DNA from: a virus
DNA: 34,477 nucleotides
Reading direction: 5' to 3' (one strand)
IMG/VR virus record: IMGVR_UViG_3300035662_000091
Location: 1 to 34,477 of that record
Program-made: the position numbers and the translations under genes
Notes under the pieces: generated by a model
Seen by the model: the letters and a program-made list of their open reading frames with translations, nothing else
Told to the model about the DNA's origin: nothing
Databases searched by the model: none
Shown: positions 15,843-24,545 of the stretch, piece by piece
Numbering within the stretch: the first letter of the stretch is position 1
Layout of the letters: each line of letters begins with the position of its first letter

Positions 15843-16228
15843 AGGTCAATGTCACCCTGCAATTCAATGGTTACATTGCTGATTTCTCTATACACTGACT
15901 GAATGGTTGGAGGTCCAACGTATTCCCATTGAATGTCATAGGGAGACTGAATAAAACCCTGTAAATTGTTTGTCATTCCAGCAAAAAGGCCGTTAGGAAG
16001 CCTGAAGCGCTCAAAGCCTCCCGATGTGTCCCTGTAATGACGCAACAATTCAACGGTATCAGGATCGTGGAGGTTCTGGTAGAAAAGGGAGAGCTTGTAG
16101 CTGTTGGGCTTATTGCCAAAGCTGCGCTTAACTGTCGCACCAGATAGCGCCCGATACGTCTTAATGGGAAACTGCCCAAGCGTGAACTCGCGCTGGGAGG
16201 GAACGATGGAGGGGAATGTTTGACTCAT
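15839..16228 (-). CDS. Minor tail protein (distal tail/gpM-like position)
   Basis: The 129-residue protein directly follows the tape measure, as gpM does in lambda. It contains TLGQFPIKTYRALSGATVKR, a SYKLSLFYQNLHDPDTVELL helix and a closing ISNVTIELQGDIDL, a pattern common in short beta-rich tail proteins that cap or line the tube near the tip. The tape measure's TGA is followed by TC and this ATG, the TGATCATG junction. It overlaps the next gene as ATGA. It probably links tube and tip. Family identity is not certain. Confidence 0.6.
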   Translation of the reverse strand: MSQTFPSIVPSQREFTLGQFPIKTYRALSGATVKRSFGNKPNSYKLSLFYQNLHDPDTVELLRHYRDTSGGFERFRLPNGLFAGMTNNLQGFIQSPYDIQWEYVGPPTIQSVYREISNVTIELQGDIDL

Positions 16229-16230
16229 GA

Positions 16231-19200
16231 TCAGCGCCCTCTCATGCCAATGCGGCTTCTAGTAGCAGGGCTCTGTTGAATCTTATCGAGAGTCATGTTC
16301 ATCCCACGAAGAGCACCGTCTTTTGCAGCCTGGCGACGAGTGGAAGCCATTGCTGCCTCTAGTTGATCCCTGCTGACGTATTCTACGCCGCCAATGTTGG
16401 TGCTCTCAAACTTCATGGAAAGAATAGGCGCCATCGCCTGTATTGGGCTCATGGTGTTCATTGCTTCGCGCAGGGAGGCTGATTGATCGTTCATTTTCAC
16501 GGGGATGGAGCGACCGTCAGGCAGGGGCACAATGGCTTCGTTGTAACGACCTTCTCCAACCATTCCGAGCGTGGGGCCATTCACCACTCCACCATTGGCA
16601 AAGAACTTCAGTCCAGTATTGAAGTTCCAAGGAATGCCACTTCCGCCGCTCATCGCAGCAGCACCTCCGCCACCACCAAACAAACCGCCAAGGCCGCCCA
16701 GAGCGCTAAAGCCGCCCAATGCACTGCCCAGGCTCATGGCGATAGAGCCAATGCCGCCAAGCACGCCAGACACGCCACCTTCCTTGATTTGGCTGATGCC
16801 TGCCGTAATGCCGACAATGGAACTGGCCGCAATGCCCACCGCAGAGACGGTCTTGCCAAGGTTTTGCTGCCAAGTGGTTGTAGCAGTCGCGCCTTTGCGG
16901 GCTTCCTCGACAAGCGATGAAGTGACTGCAGACGTGTTGGCATTGAATTGCTCCATTGCCTGTCCCATGCCTCCCAGTGAATCTGGGAACTGCCATGCCT
17001 GTTCAGACGCTTCTTGCATAGCCTTTCCGCTCATTTCAAAGGCTGGCGCATTTAGTACATCGCCCATCAAAGGCGATGGCAGAGAAGCGTTGCCTCCAAA
17101 GGCTTGTCCAGAGGCGCCAGCAGGGGTGCCTTGCAGTGCTGCCGTATTACGATCAAGGGCTGCAATTTGACGCTCCATAGCTGCAATGGTTTCAGCTCTC
17201 TGCTCTTCTTCGTTGGGCAGGCCAAAGACGTTGAGCAGTTGATCTTTGAAGAACTTTTCAACTGGCTTCATCGAGAAGTCGATGAACATTGTGAACACTT
17301 GCTTAGACAGACTTTCCTGCATCCGCTTAGCAGCTTCTTTAATGTCACCTCCGCTCATAATGTCAACGAACAAGCCCTTGTAGCTTGACAGCACGCCATC
17401 AACGGCATCATTCACTAAGGCGGCGGCTTCTTCCATAGCCTTCATCGCGTCAGCGTTTTTCAACGCCAAAAGCGAAGCCTCCAGTACTTCTGCGTTGTAT
17501 GCGGCTTGCTGCGTCGTTACGGATTCCAGCGCTTTTGTGTGTAACGCGATTCGATCCTGTACTCCCTTTAACTCGGCCTCGTAGAGAGCCTGCATTTCTC
17601 CTCCTTTCTTGACCTGCTCTGCAAGCGTCTTCTCTTGAACTTCCAACTCTGTAATTTTCTGCCTATAAGTTTCCGCTTGCAATGTGCCAGCAATGTCGGC
17701 TCGCGTGATTTGCTCGCGAGCTTGGATGTACTCCTCTGGAGCGCCTTGCAGAAGGAGGGCATTGCGTTCTTTTAGCAACTGCGCATCAAGACGCAGTTGT
17801 TCAACGGGGAAGATTTCTCCCACTTGTTGCGCAAGAAGTGCGCGGGTTTGCTCAAGGTCAACCCTCGCCCCATTGACAACTTTCCCTAGCTCAATGGCTA
17901 AGACGTTTGCCCTCTCCATTTCGGCCAGTTCAACGCTGAACTCAGCACCTTGTTCGGCCCTAGCAATAGACTGCCTAGCACCAGAGGCGGGCCTCTTCAT
18001 GCCACTAAACTCAACGTGGCCGCCGTGAGAGCCTGGGTAATCGTGGATGTTCCAGCCATACTGGGCGCCATGTCTTTTAATCCATTCCAAAGACCGCCCA
18101 TGTATGTCCATTGCAGTGCCGGCTAGGTGTCGAGAACCCGTGGCACCTCCAACCGCTGCATTTTTACGGGCCGAGCGCTGGGAGCTGGCAATGTCACTTC
18201 CCCTTACCTGTCCACCGGACGCTGTAATCATCGCCGCAAAGGCTTCTGCTGCCTCCCTGCTGAATACAACAGGACGACCCTGCGCATCTTTAACACCTGG
18301 CACCGTATAGCCGCTTCCCGTTTCAGGATGGATCACTGGCACCGCTACTCCCAGCGTGGCCACAGAAGCAGGCGGGGCTGCGCCAGTCACGGAGGGAAGC
18401 ACTGGAGCTGCGGGAGGCGTCAAGAACTGCCTTGCTTGACGTTGAATCTCGGGAGGCTGCGCCTGGCTACCGCCTGGCAGCGATGGCCAAGTGCCTTGGC
18501 TCAGGATCGCGTCAGCATCATCAAACCTTCCCGCGACAATCGCCTCATAAGCGCGTGGCCGATGCCGCTTGATCCACCCTTCAACTGCAGCAGCCGACTC
18601 GCTGTAGTTTGCCGATCTTGAGTTTTTCCCTCCAGAAGCAGCAAGGGCTTCTTGATGGAATGGTCCCTTTGTCTGGAAGTAGCCCATTGCTCCAGACCCT
18701 TCCGCATTGGGCACGTTCCTGATGCGTGTCTCAAGGAAAGCAAGTCGCCTTAGGTAGTTCTGAACATTACCCTGTCCGCCCATCGCCGCCGCACCTTCTG
18801 CGGGCAGCAGTGCCGCCGCTCGTTGACTTGCCGCCCGCAGCGCCTTGGCCGCATTGATTTTCATGCCAGCTTCCGTGACGCGAGCAGTGGCCTCAGAAAG
18901 ACGCCTGGTGCTACGCATTTGTATTTCAAGAAGCTCTTTTTCATTGCGCTTATTCTTGGCATGTATTTCATTCATGCCAGCCATTTCATAATCAAACTTT
19001 GCATCCATGAGCGATTTTTCCAGCTCAAAACTTTGCTCTGCTAGTTCGCGCATTTGCTCGTAGCGGAGCTTGTCTTTATCGTTCTGGAACTCAGCAGTTG
19101 CAGTGATTAGCTGTCCTTGTTGTCGAGCATATTGCTCCGCAAGGCGCTGTTGCTCTGCGGCAAGTTTTGCGCGATCTTCTTCAGCTTTTCTGGCTGCCTT

Positions 19201-22200
19201 GTCTGGATCACCAGAAGGCTGTAGGTCAATGGGGGTGAGGGCTTGCTGTTTGCTTTGATTGGCCACTTGAACGGCGGTTTTCAACTCATCCGCTGCGTTT
19301 CCTGCGTCACTTAACGCTTCACGCCAAGCAATTTCAGCTAGTTGTAAATTGGCACTAGCCTGCTGTTGTGTGATGTCAGGCGATGCCCCGACAAGAGGAA
19401 CGCCTCCTGCAGCCCGTTGCACAAAACCGCCGGGGCCACGGGCTAGTCCTGCGGCTAATCCACTGCGTTGAAGCCTGGCGAAATCCTCTTCCGATACCTG
19501 CTGAGGGCCTTTCGCGGCAATCGTCGCCAAGATGTCGCGTGACCTCTTGAAGGACTGCACTCTCTCTTCCGCTTCACCTAGCTTCCGTGTTATAGGCTCA
19601 GTCATGCCAGCAACGGCCATCTCGTTCAATTCATCACGTGCCTTCCTAGCCCTTGCCGCAGACTCTGCCAGCTTTTGATTTACTCTGTCAATCGAATTGG
19701 CGAGTATTTCAAAAGCAGTCCACACGGCCGCTACGACAATGCCAGCAAGAGCCGCCTTTGCAGCCGCAGACGTGGCAATAAGAACTCTGAGCTTCACAAT
19801 GGTCGCTTGAGTTTGAGTGGCAAGCAGGACCAATCCTCTCACCGCTGCCACGATTCCAGCCTTCGCCATAAGCTGAAGTGCGGCAGTTACAAGCGCAACC
19901 TTCGCGGCAAAGTTGGCCAAGAATCCACCAACGGGAGTATTGATGAATCGAGCAATTTGCTCCAATGCGAACAAAATGAACCTGCCCAGCTCCGCAAATG
20001 TTGGCGCCAGGCTCATAATCACATCGCCTAGCGCCCTGCCAATTTCAGTGATCTGCTGGAACACCGTATAAATGGCTAGTGCTTGCCCGCTCAATGCGCC
20101 AGCGGGGCCAGCGTTGCCTTGCGCTGCAGCAGCGAATGCTTGCACTGCTTGCGTTGCACTTGCAACAGCCTCAGAGATCAATGGGAAAGCCTGTTGTGCA
20201 ACAATGTTTACAAGCGGCTCAAATGCCTCGTACAGCCTCAGCACGCTATTCTGCATGTCATTCAGCGCACCACGAAGAGTTTTGGCAGCACCAGCCGCAC
20301 CTTGAGAAAAGTCTCGATTTAGCAGAATGCCTACATTATTAAGCACTTGCTGCATTGCCTTGCCCCTGAAAGCTCCGTCCTCCATCGCCTTGGAGAACTC
20401 AGGAATGTCCATTTGCGCTGCTTCTGCGAAAAGCGCCAATGCTCCAGGCAGCACGTCGCCCAACTGCCCACGCAGCTCTTCTGCCGTGATCTGCCCCTTG
20501 CTCGCCATCTGAGAAAGGGCGTATGTCACCCTGTCTACCTTGTCGGCACTCAAGCCGAATGTGGCAGCAGCCTTTGACACACCAGTGAACAGGTTTTGGA
20601 TTTCTTCCGCGCCAAACCCTGCAGGCGCCATCGAGGCGTACATGCGGGCAAAGCCTTCCCTGATACTTGCCAATGGCACGGCAAAGCGATCCGCCAAATT
20701 GTCTAAGAAGGCAAAGGAACGGTCAGTCTCCGCAGCGGAGCCAGTGATGGCATTGAGCTGGTTGCGGATAGACTGCAGGGCGCTAGAAGCATCCAGCGCC
20801 TGACGCGGCAAGTCCATGATGAACGCCAAGCCCTTGTAAGCAGCGCCATACAGCAACACTTGTTTCGTAGCTTGCCCGAACTCTCCAGCAAGCTCCTCAA
20901 TAGCACCAGCAAGCGGCACTCTTGCTTGACGAAGGTAACGGTCAGCTTCTCCTAGCGACTTGGCGAATCGACCACCAGCGAGGTAGCCAGAGGGAAGTGC
21001 GGTAGAAGGTCTTTCCCCGCCTCCTCCGTAAGGCGCAGGAGTCCGACCAACACCAGGGGGAAGTTGAGGTGGGCCGCCTCCACCAACGCCTTCTGCCATC
21101 ACTGACAAGCCACGCGCCGCTGATCTTTGATACGCCTGTGCAATGCGATCTTGCACGGACATACCAGTAGCGGAAGGCAGTAATCCTGCGATCTGCCGAC
21201 CACCCAACGCTGCCTGCATGGAAGTGCCAAGATCACGCACGTTTACGGAGCGCACTGCAGCATTCAACTCGGCTTTTATTGAATCGACAAAAGCATTGGC
21301 GGCTCCGCGTAGAGCTTCTTTTAGAGATGGGGAAAGAATGTCGCCAACAAGTCGCTTTTGCTCTGCGAATGACGTGCCGGGTAGTGCTGCAAAGTTTGCG
21401 CCAGGCGGCAGCGCCCTGCCAGTAGAGGATGGGCCAATGGGAGGGCGAGAGCTTGGCGGCACCTGAGCAGGCCAGTTGATCGCAGGAGGGGCAAGCCTCG
21501 CTCTTCGTTGTGCCGCAACCTGCGCCGGGTCCATGCCCAGCATGTGGAAGACGCCCCTGGCAAACGTATCCAACACTCGCTGCACGCCGCTCCTGTCTGG
21601 ATTGCGCATCACAGCCTGAGGATCAAGAAACTTCTTGATCATCTCCACCGACGCATCGGCAACAATCTTTTGAATGATGTTGCCCTTGTTTAGTTTGCTA
21701 ACGCCAGATACATTCATCTGCTTAGCAATCTGCCTCAGTTGCTCATTCGTGAAGCCACCAGTCTCTAAGCGGGATTGAAGCTGGGAACGTCGAGCGGCTT
21801 CCGTGACGCCGCCGCCAGCCATTCGTGCCGCACCCATTGCGCTAATGGTTTGCATTCCACGCGCTACCTCGGCATCAATTTCTGCTTGCGTCTTGGCGCC
21901 GCCACGAATTGCCGCTGATTGCAGATTGGCCTTTACGTCAATAGTGGTAGAACCAAGCTTTCTAACTACATCTGCCTTGAACTTGCTCGCGGCACTATCG
22001 GACAGTGGCTGCAGTCCCACGGGAAGCAGTATCTTGCCCCCTTGAGCCATGATGCCTCTGTAGACATCAGTGCGAATCTTGCGGGCTTCACGCTGACTGA
22101 CTGCTGCCCTGCCACTAACAGGAATCTCTAGCTTTGTATCTTGCAGTGCCTCCAGCCTGTCTTTCAGTTTTTCTGCTTTCGCTATGGAAGCGTCAAGCTG

Positions 22201-22401
22201 AACGTCTTTAATTTTCAGCGTGAACGTTTTGCTGTTCAGAAAACGATCAAGAGCCTTGTATTGAGTGGCAATCAGGCGCCTGTCAAATTGCGTGCGCAGC
22301 GTAATTGGTTGCCCACCAAGCTGCGTGCCAATCGTTGAAATTTGCTGCCTGAGAAGAGCCAGGTCAAGACCAACTGATAGCCTCAGCTCAGGAGCGGCCA
22401 T
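16231..22401 (-). CDS. Tail tape measure protein with two cell-wall hydrolase domains
   Basis: The 2056-residue protein is the longest gene and sets tail length by spanning the tube. Residues about 535-690 match the tape-measure N-terminal domain (LQSIRNQLNAITGS, ALSQMASKGQITAEELRGQL). Hydrophobic segments follow at about 800-900, and coiled coils near 1055-1200 and 1480-1640. Residues about 1212-1310 look like a lysozyme/transglycosylase (YLRRLAFLETRIRNVPNAEG, with Glu1224 a candidate acid). Residues about 1360-1468 are a peptidase M15/VanY-type domain, with S1423-R-H1425-L-A-G-T-A-M-D1432 and GGH1462VEF supplying metal ligands. The end has Gly-rich hydrophobic and FFANGGVVNGPTLGMVGEGR segments typical of tape measures. 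It is expected to be ejected into the host and open peptidoglycan. Confidence 0.92.
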   Translation of the reverse strand: MAAPELRLSVGLDLALLRQQISTIGTQLGGQPITLRTQFDRRLIATQYKALDRFLNSKTFTLKIKDVQLDASIAKAEKLKDRLEALQDTKLEIPVSGRAAVSQREARKIRTDVYRGIMAQGGKILLPVGLQPLSDSAASKFKADVVRKLGSTTIDVKANLQSAAIRGGAKTQAEIDAEVARGMQTISAMGAARMAGGGVTEAARRSQLQSRLETGGFTNEQLRQIAKQMNVSGVSKLNKGNIIQKIVADASVEMIKKFLDPQAVMRNPDRSGVQRVLDTFARGVFHMLGMDPAQVAAQRRARLAPPAINWPAQVPPSSRPPIGPSSTGRALPPGANFAALPGTSFAEQKRLVGDILSPSLKEALRGAANAFVDSIKAELNAAVRSVNVRDLGTSMQAALGGRQIAGLLPSATGMSVQDRIAQAYQRSAARGLSVMAEGVGGGGPPQLPPGVGRTPAPYGGGGERPSTALPSGYLAGGRFAKSLGEADRYLRQARVPLAGAIEELAGEFGQATKQVLLYGAAYKGLAFIMDLPRQALDASSALQSIRNQLNAITGSAAETDRSFAFLDNLADRFAVPLASIREGFARMYASMAPAGFGAEEIQNLFTGVSKAAATFGLSADKVDRVTYALSQMASKGQITAEELRGQLGDVLPGALALFAEAAQMDIPEFSKAMEDGAFRGKAMQQVLNNVGILLNRDFSQGAAGAAKTLRGALNDMQNSVLRLYEAFEPLVNIVAQQAFPLISEAVASATQAVQAFAAAAQGNAGPAGALSGQALAIYTVFQQITEIGRALGDVIMSLAPTFAELGRFILFALEQIARFINTPVGGFLANFAAKVALVTAALQLMAKAGIVAAVRGLVLLATQTQATIVKLRVLIATSAAAKAALAGIVVAAVWTAFEILANSIDRVNQKLAESAARARKARDELNEMAVAGMTEPITRKLGEAEERVQSFKRSRDILATIAAKGPQQVSEEDFARLQRSGLAAGLARGPGGFVQRAAGGVPLVGASPDITQQQASANLQLAEIAWREALSDAGNAADELKTAVQVANQSKQQALTPIDLQPSGDPDKAARKAEEDRAKLAAEQQRLAEQYARQQGQLITATAEFQNDKDKLRYEQMRELAEQSFELEKSLMDAKFDYEMAGMNEIHAKNKRNEKELLEIQMRSTRRLSEATARVTEAGMKINAAKALRAASQRAAALLPAEGAAAMGGQGNVQNYLRRLAFLETRIRNVPNAEGSGAMGYFQTKGPFHQEALAASGGKNSRSANYSESAAAVEGWIKRHRPRAYEAIVAGRFDDADAILSQGTWPSLPGGSQAQPPEIQRQARQFLTPPAAPVLPSVTGAAPPASVATLGVAVPVIHPETGSGYTVPGVKDAQGRPVVFSREAAEAFAAMITASGGQVRGSDIASSQRSARKNAAVGGATGSRHLAGTAMDIHGRSLEWIKRHGAQYGWNIHDYPGSHGGHVEFSGMKRPASGARQSIARAEQGAEFSVELAEMERANVLAIELGKVVNGARVDLEQTRALLAQQVGEIFPVEQLRLDAQLLKERNALLLQGAPEEYIQAREQITRADIAGTLQAETYRQKITELEVQEKTLAEQVKKGGEMQALYEAELKGVQDRIALHTKALESVTTQQAAYNAEVLEASLLALKNADAMKAMEEAAALVNDAVDGVLSSYKGLFVDIMSGGDIKEAAKRMQESLSKQVFTMFIDFSMKPVEKFFKDQLLNVFGLPNEEEQRAETIAAMERQIAALDRNTAALQGTPAGASGQAFGGNASLPSPLMGDVLNAPAFEMSGKAMQEASEQAWQFPDSLGGMGQAMEQFNANTSAVTSSLVEEARKGATATTTWQQNLGKTVSAVGIAASSIVGITAGISQIKEGGVSGVLGGIGSIAMSLGSALGGFSALGGLGGLFGGGGGAAAMSGGSGIPWNFNTGLKFFANGGVVNGPTLGMVGEGRYNEAIVPLPDGRSIPVKMNDQSASLREAMNTMSPIQAMAPILSMKFESTNIGGVEYVSRDQLEAAMASTRRQAAKDGALRGMNMTLDKIQQSPATRSRIGMRGR
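17998..18324 (-). other. Peptidase M15/VanY-like domain in the tape measure
   Basis: This covers residues about 1360-1468. The SRHLAGTAMDI motif (His1425, Asp1432) and the downstream GGHVEF (His1462) fit the zinc-binding pattern S-x-H-x2-G-x-A-x-D ... H of D,D- or L,D-carboxy/endopeptidases. All three expected ligands are present, so activity is plausible. Confidence 0.8.
18472..18768 (-). other. Lysozyme/transglycosylase-like domain in the tape measure
   Basis: This covers residues about 1212-1310. FLETRIRNVPNAEGSGAMGY followed by FQTKGPFHQEAL resembles the catalytic-Glu region of phage muramidase or SLT domains, with Glu1224 as the candidate general acid. It ends at the Pro-rich linker leading to the M15 domain. 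Confidence 0.65.
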
Positions 22402-22425
22402 ATCGTAGCAACATGCCTATTATCA

Positions 22426-22430
22426 CTTAG
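22426..22430 (-). promoter_or_regulatory. Recurrent CTAAG-ATA element upstream of the tape measure
   Basis: The minus strand reads CTAAGTGATAATAGGCATG, with CTAAG starting 29 bases before the ATG at 22401. It occupies the only gap between the chaperone and tape-measure genes. The gene has no close Shine-Dalgarno site. The element matches those at 3221, 9729 and 11073. Confidence 0.35.
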
Positions 22431-22439
22431 CTTAACGAA

Positions 22440-23413
22440 CTATTCTGCATTCTCACGCGAGGATGCAGTCTTGATCTCTTCTGCCAACATGCCAATCAAC
22501 CTTCCATCCATCCGTCGAGTTTTGAGCAGTTGACGCAAAATACGCAGGCTCTCTTCCGTCACGCCCGTATCCTTCTGCATCTTGCGCGTATCAAACGGCA
22601 GGAAGTCAGCAGGGCTCACTCTTGCCTTCTTGCCACCCAGCGCACCAACCACCACTGCGCCAAGTTTGGCAGTAGCAATGTTGTCAATGTTATGGCGATT
22701 CACGTCATGGCGCTCAATCCACTTCAGCGCCTTCACTACGTCCTTGGTTCTTTGCAGGCCAAAGTTACGCGCTGACCAACGATCATCCCGATATTCCGAT
22801 GCGGAAAGTCGGAAATAAATGTCGTCCCAGCGCGTAAGGTTCTTTAGCGTGCGTCTAGCTTGTTTTTCTAAACGTTCGACGGGGCTTAAGCCTTCGTCGT
22901 CTTCGCTTTTTTTGCTGCTCCAGCCTCCGCGAGTTCAGCTTGCTGCTCGTCAGCAATAAACTCAAGCGTGGCAGCAATCAGCTTGCGCCCCATTGCCTTT
23001 GTGTCGTCCAGCGACCAGTCTTCAGTGCGCTGCCACTCGCCGTCCATCATCGCCTCACCACGGCACCGCATGAAAGTGGTGACAATGCGAGCATTGCTCA
23101 CTTCCACGCTGCCCACACTGTTCAGCATCCCCAGCGTCTCTTCCGTGAAGTCGCTGAGCAAATCCATCTCTCCCATGCTTGCACCGCCCTGCAGCATGTC
23201 AAAGGCTTCCTCAAGGCTCACGCCTTTACTGGCGGAAATCTTCTTAGCCAGTTGCACAGCGCGGATGGTGGCCTGTGACTGAGCACGGCTTGCTTCCTCT
23301 TGTTCAATGGATTCGGCAACAAGCCAGCCGCCATACTTGCGCAGCCGCAACCCAGGCAGCAGCTCAAAGTATTCAGGCTCTTCCCCTTGAAGCAGGAAAC
23401 TATACTTGCTCAT
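22440..23413 (-). CDS. Tail assembly chaperone, long frameshifted form (gpGT-like)
   Basis: A -1 slip on A7 (22907-22913) joins 169 residues of the upstream chaperone to 155 residues of the next frame, giving 324 residues. The downstream frame, beginning SEDDEGLSPVERLEKQARRT, is open with no stop and no convincing start codon from the slip site to 22440. Its only start-like codon before the conserved-looking KALKWIERHDVNRHN part is a mid-frame GTG at 22736. In siphophages the long form (gpGT in lambda) recruits tail tube subunits to the tape measure and is absent from the virion. The layout directly before the tape measure is as expected. Coordinates span both frames. Confidence 0.85.
22877..22913 (-). 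promoter_or_regulatory. -1 programmed frameshift signal
   Basis: In the chaperone frame the codons GCA AAA AAA GCG give the slippery heptamer A-AAA-AAA (22907-22913). Seven bases later comes a hairpin: CGACG (22895-22899), bulge AA, GGC, loop TTAA, GCC, bulge C, CGTCG (22877-22881). The zero-frame stop TAA lies in the hairpin loop. Slippery site, 7-base spacer and stem together fit a standard -1 signal. Confidence 0.85.
22886..23413 (-). CDS. Tail assembly chaperone, short form (gpG-like)
   Basis: This is the unshifted 175-residue product, starting MSKYSFLLQGEEPEYFELLP. It is mainly helical (ATIRAVQLAKKISASKGVSL, EEAFDMLQGG) with a Lys/Ala-rich end, AGAAKKAKTTKA. Size, helical character and its place just before the tape measure match the short tail chaperones of siphophages, which coat the tape measure during tail assembly. 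Near its 3' end, a slippery A7 and a hairpin divert some ribosomes into the downstream frame. Its start overlaps the end of the 79-residue gene. Confidence 0.75.
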   Translation of the reverse strand: MSKYSFLLQGEEPEYFELLPGLRLRKYGGWLVAESIEQEEASRAQSQATIRAVQLAKKISASKGVSLEEAFDMLQGGASMGEMDLLSDFTEETLGMLNSVGSVEVSNARIVTTFMRCRGEAMMDGEWQRTEDWSLDDTKAMGRKLIAATLEFIADEQQAELAEAGAAKKAKTTKA

Positions 23414-23639
23414 GACTGAGGATGTTCAGGGTAACGTTGAAAGCCTTGACGCGCTCACTAGAGGAACGACATTCAGGAGGCACTTCCACCAAGAAACGGT
23501 GGCTGTCATTGCAGATTGTAGCTGTGTCGCCATGAAAGGAAACAAGACAGAGAATACCCGCTTCTAAGCTTGCCGCCTCTTGAGTGCAGTTAATGGCATG
23601 AACCCTGCCATCTTCGCTGGCCAAGTAATCAACGTGCAT
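23400..23639 (-). CDS. Hypothetical small tail-module protein
   Basis: I do not recognise this 79-residue protein (MHVDYLASEDGRVHAINCTQ ... TLNILSHEQV). It is mixed beta/alpha without membrane segments. It overlaps the HK97 gp10-type gene by 11 bases and the chaperone gene by 14, so it is translated as part of the tail assembly block. Its place between tail completion and chaperone genes suggests an assembly or small structural role; nothing more specific can be supported. Confidence 0.6.
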   Translation of the reverse strand: MHVDYLASEDGRVHAINCTQEAASLEAGILCLVSFHGDTATICNDSHRFLVEVPPECRSSSERVKAFNVTLNILSHEQV

Positions 23640-24090
23640 TGATCTTGTCTAGCTCGTCCTGTACGCGCAATTGTAGAGCCTTGCCAGGCGCCTTTCTGAA
23701 GAACGACGATGGGATGGAGATGTCATCAGTGAATGGCCTTCCTGGCATCTTCCTTGTGCCTTCATGCACATACCAAGCGTATTCTTCACCACTGCTGTTC
23801 GTTGCGTCCCAGTGCCAATTAGCCTCAGCTCCGGCAGTTGTACGATTGAGCTTAAAGCTCTTTACGCCACTTTCGTACAGGTCGCCAAGGTCGTAAATGT
23901 CTCGCGGACTACCGACCACTTCGCCATTTTTTCGCCTCGTCTCTCCATCCCATTCCCATTGTTCCATGTCGCGGAACTGATCATCCCAGTGGGCATCGTT
24001 AATATCCTCTTCGGCCCACTTCTCAAAAGCATCAAGCAATGCCTTCTCAATTTGCTTCGCGCTAATGATCCTCGCGGAAATGATTGCCAT
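23629..24090 (-). CDS. Tail completion protein, HK97 gp10 family
   Basis: The 153-residue protein has an N-terminal helix (AKQIEKALLDAFEKWAEEDI). The family hallmark follows near the C-terminus, EYAWYVHEGTRKMPGRPF, matching the Y-x2-x-V-E/H-x-G-T ... P-x-R-P-F pattern of HK97 gp10/lambda gpZ-like proteins. These act at the head-proximal end of the tail during head-tail joining. The start shares one base with the preceding stop (TAATG), indicating coupling. Position between tail terminator and chaperones agrees with the usual order. Confidence 0.75.
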   Translation of the reverse strand: MAIISARIISAKQIEKALLDAFEKWAEEDINDAHWDDQFRDMEQWEWDGETRRKNGEVVGSPRDIYDLGDLYESGVKSFKLNRTTAGAEANWHWDATNSSGEEYAWYVHEGTRKMPGRPFTDDISIPSSFFRKAPGKALQLRVQDELDKINAR

Positions 24091-24494
24091 TATCGAATGA
24101 TGGTGCGAACTTCTCTGTCGGGAATGATGATGCGGCAGCGCTCATAAGCCACGTCGTTTCCAGGTAGGTAGCGGAAAGTCGCATCAGGAAAACGTCTCGT
24201 CATTCTCTCCATTGCCTCCGCAATCTGTCTTCCATCAGGATTGTATTGCACTAGCACTACTTCCCATTGCTTCAACAGATCGACAATGCCCACGCCTGCC
24301 GTTGGTAACAGTTCGGGATACTGGCGCATTGTCACTTCCAGCCCATCGGCTTTCCATTCAGGCGGCACGCCTTTCTGTCCCACCACATACACAGCAGGAA
24401 TAGTCTTACCATCAGGCAGCGTATAACTACCAATCAGGTCGGGCTGCATCGTCAGCAGCGTGGTAATAATGTCGCGGAGTTGAGCGATGTTCAC
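24090..24494 (-). CDS. Probable tail terminator protein (gpU-like)
   Basis: The 134-residue protein shows the layout of tail terminators: an N-terminal helix (IAQLRDIITTLLTMQPDLIG), an IPAVYVV strand, a GLEVTMRQYPEL strand and a central QWEVVLVQYNPDG followed by a helix (IAEAMERMTRRFPD). Such proteins cap the tail tube and bind the neck. It starts with GTG at 24494. Its GGAGG ribosome site, nine bases upstream, forms part of the 3' arm of a terminator hairpin that separates it from the major tail gene. That suggests its expression is deliberately low compared with the gene before it. Confidence 0.6.
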   Translation of the reverse strand: MNIAQLRDIITTLLTMQPDLIGSYTLPDGKTIPAVYVVGQKGVPPEWKADGLEVTMRQYPELLPTAGVGIVDLLKQWEVVLVQYNPDGRQIAEAMERMTRRFPDATFRYLPGNDVAYERCRIIIPDREVRTIIR

Positions 24495-24522
24495 AATAAA
24501 AAGCCTCCCCGTAAGGAGAGGC
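24495..24522 (-). terminator. Intrinsic terminator/attenuator that includes the next gene's ribosome site
   Basis: The minus strand reads GCCTCTCC TTAC GGGGAGGC TTTTTATT and then the GTG start of the next gene. The stem has 8 pairs (one G-U) with a 4-base loop and a U-run, a complete rho-independent terminator. The GGAGG in its 3' arm is also the Shine-Dalgarno site of the gene at 24494, nine bases before its start. The hairpin would both reduce transcription beyond the tail protein gene and hide the ribosome site in read-through RNA. Confidence 0.85.
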
Positions 24523-24545
24523 TAACAGAGCTATGGGACAGAAGG

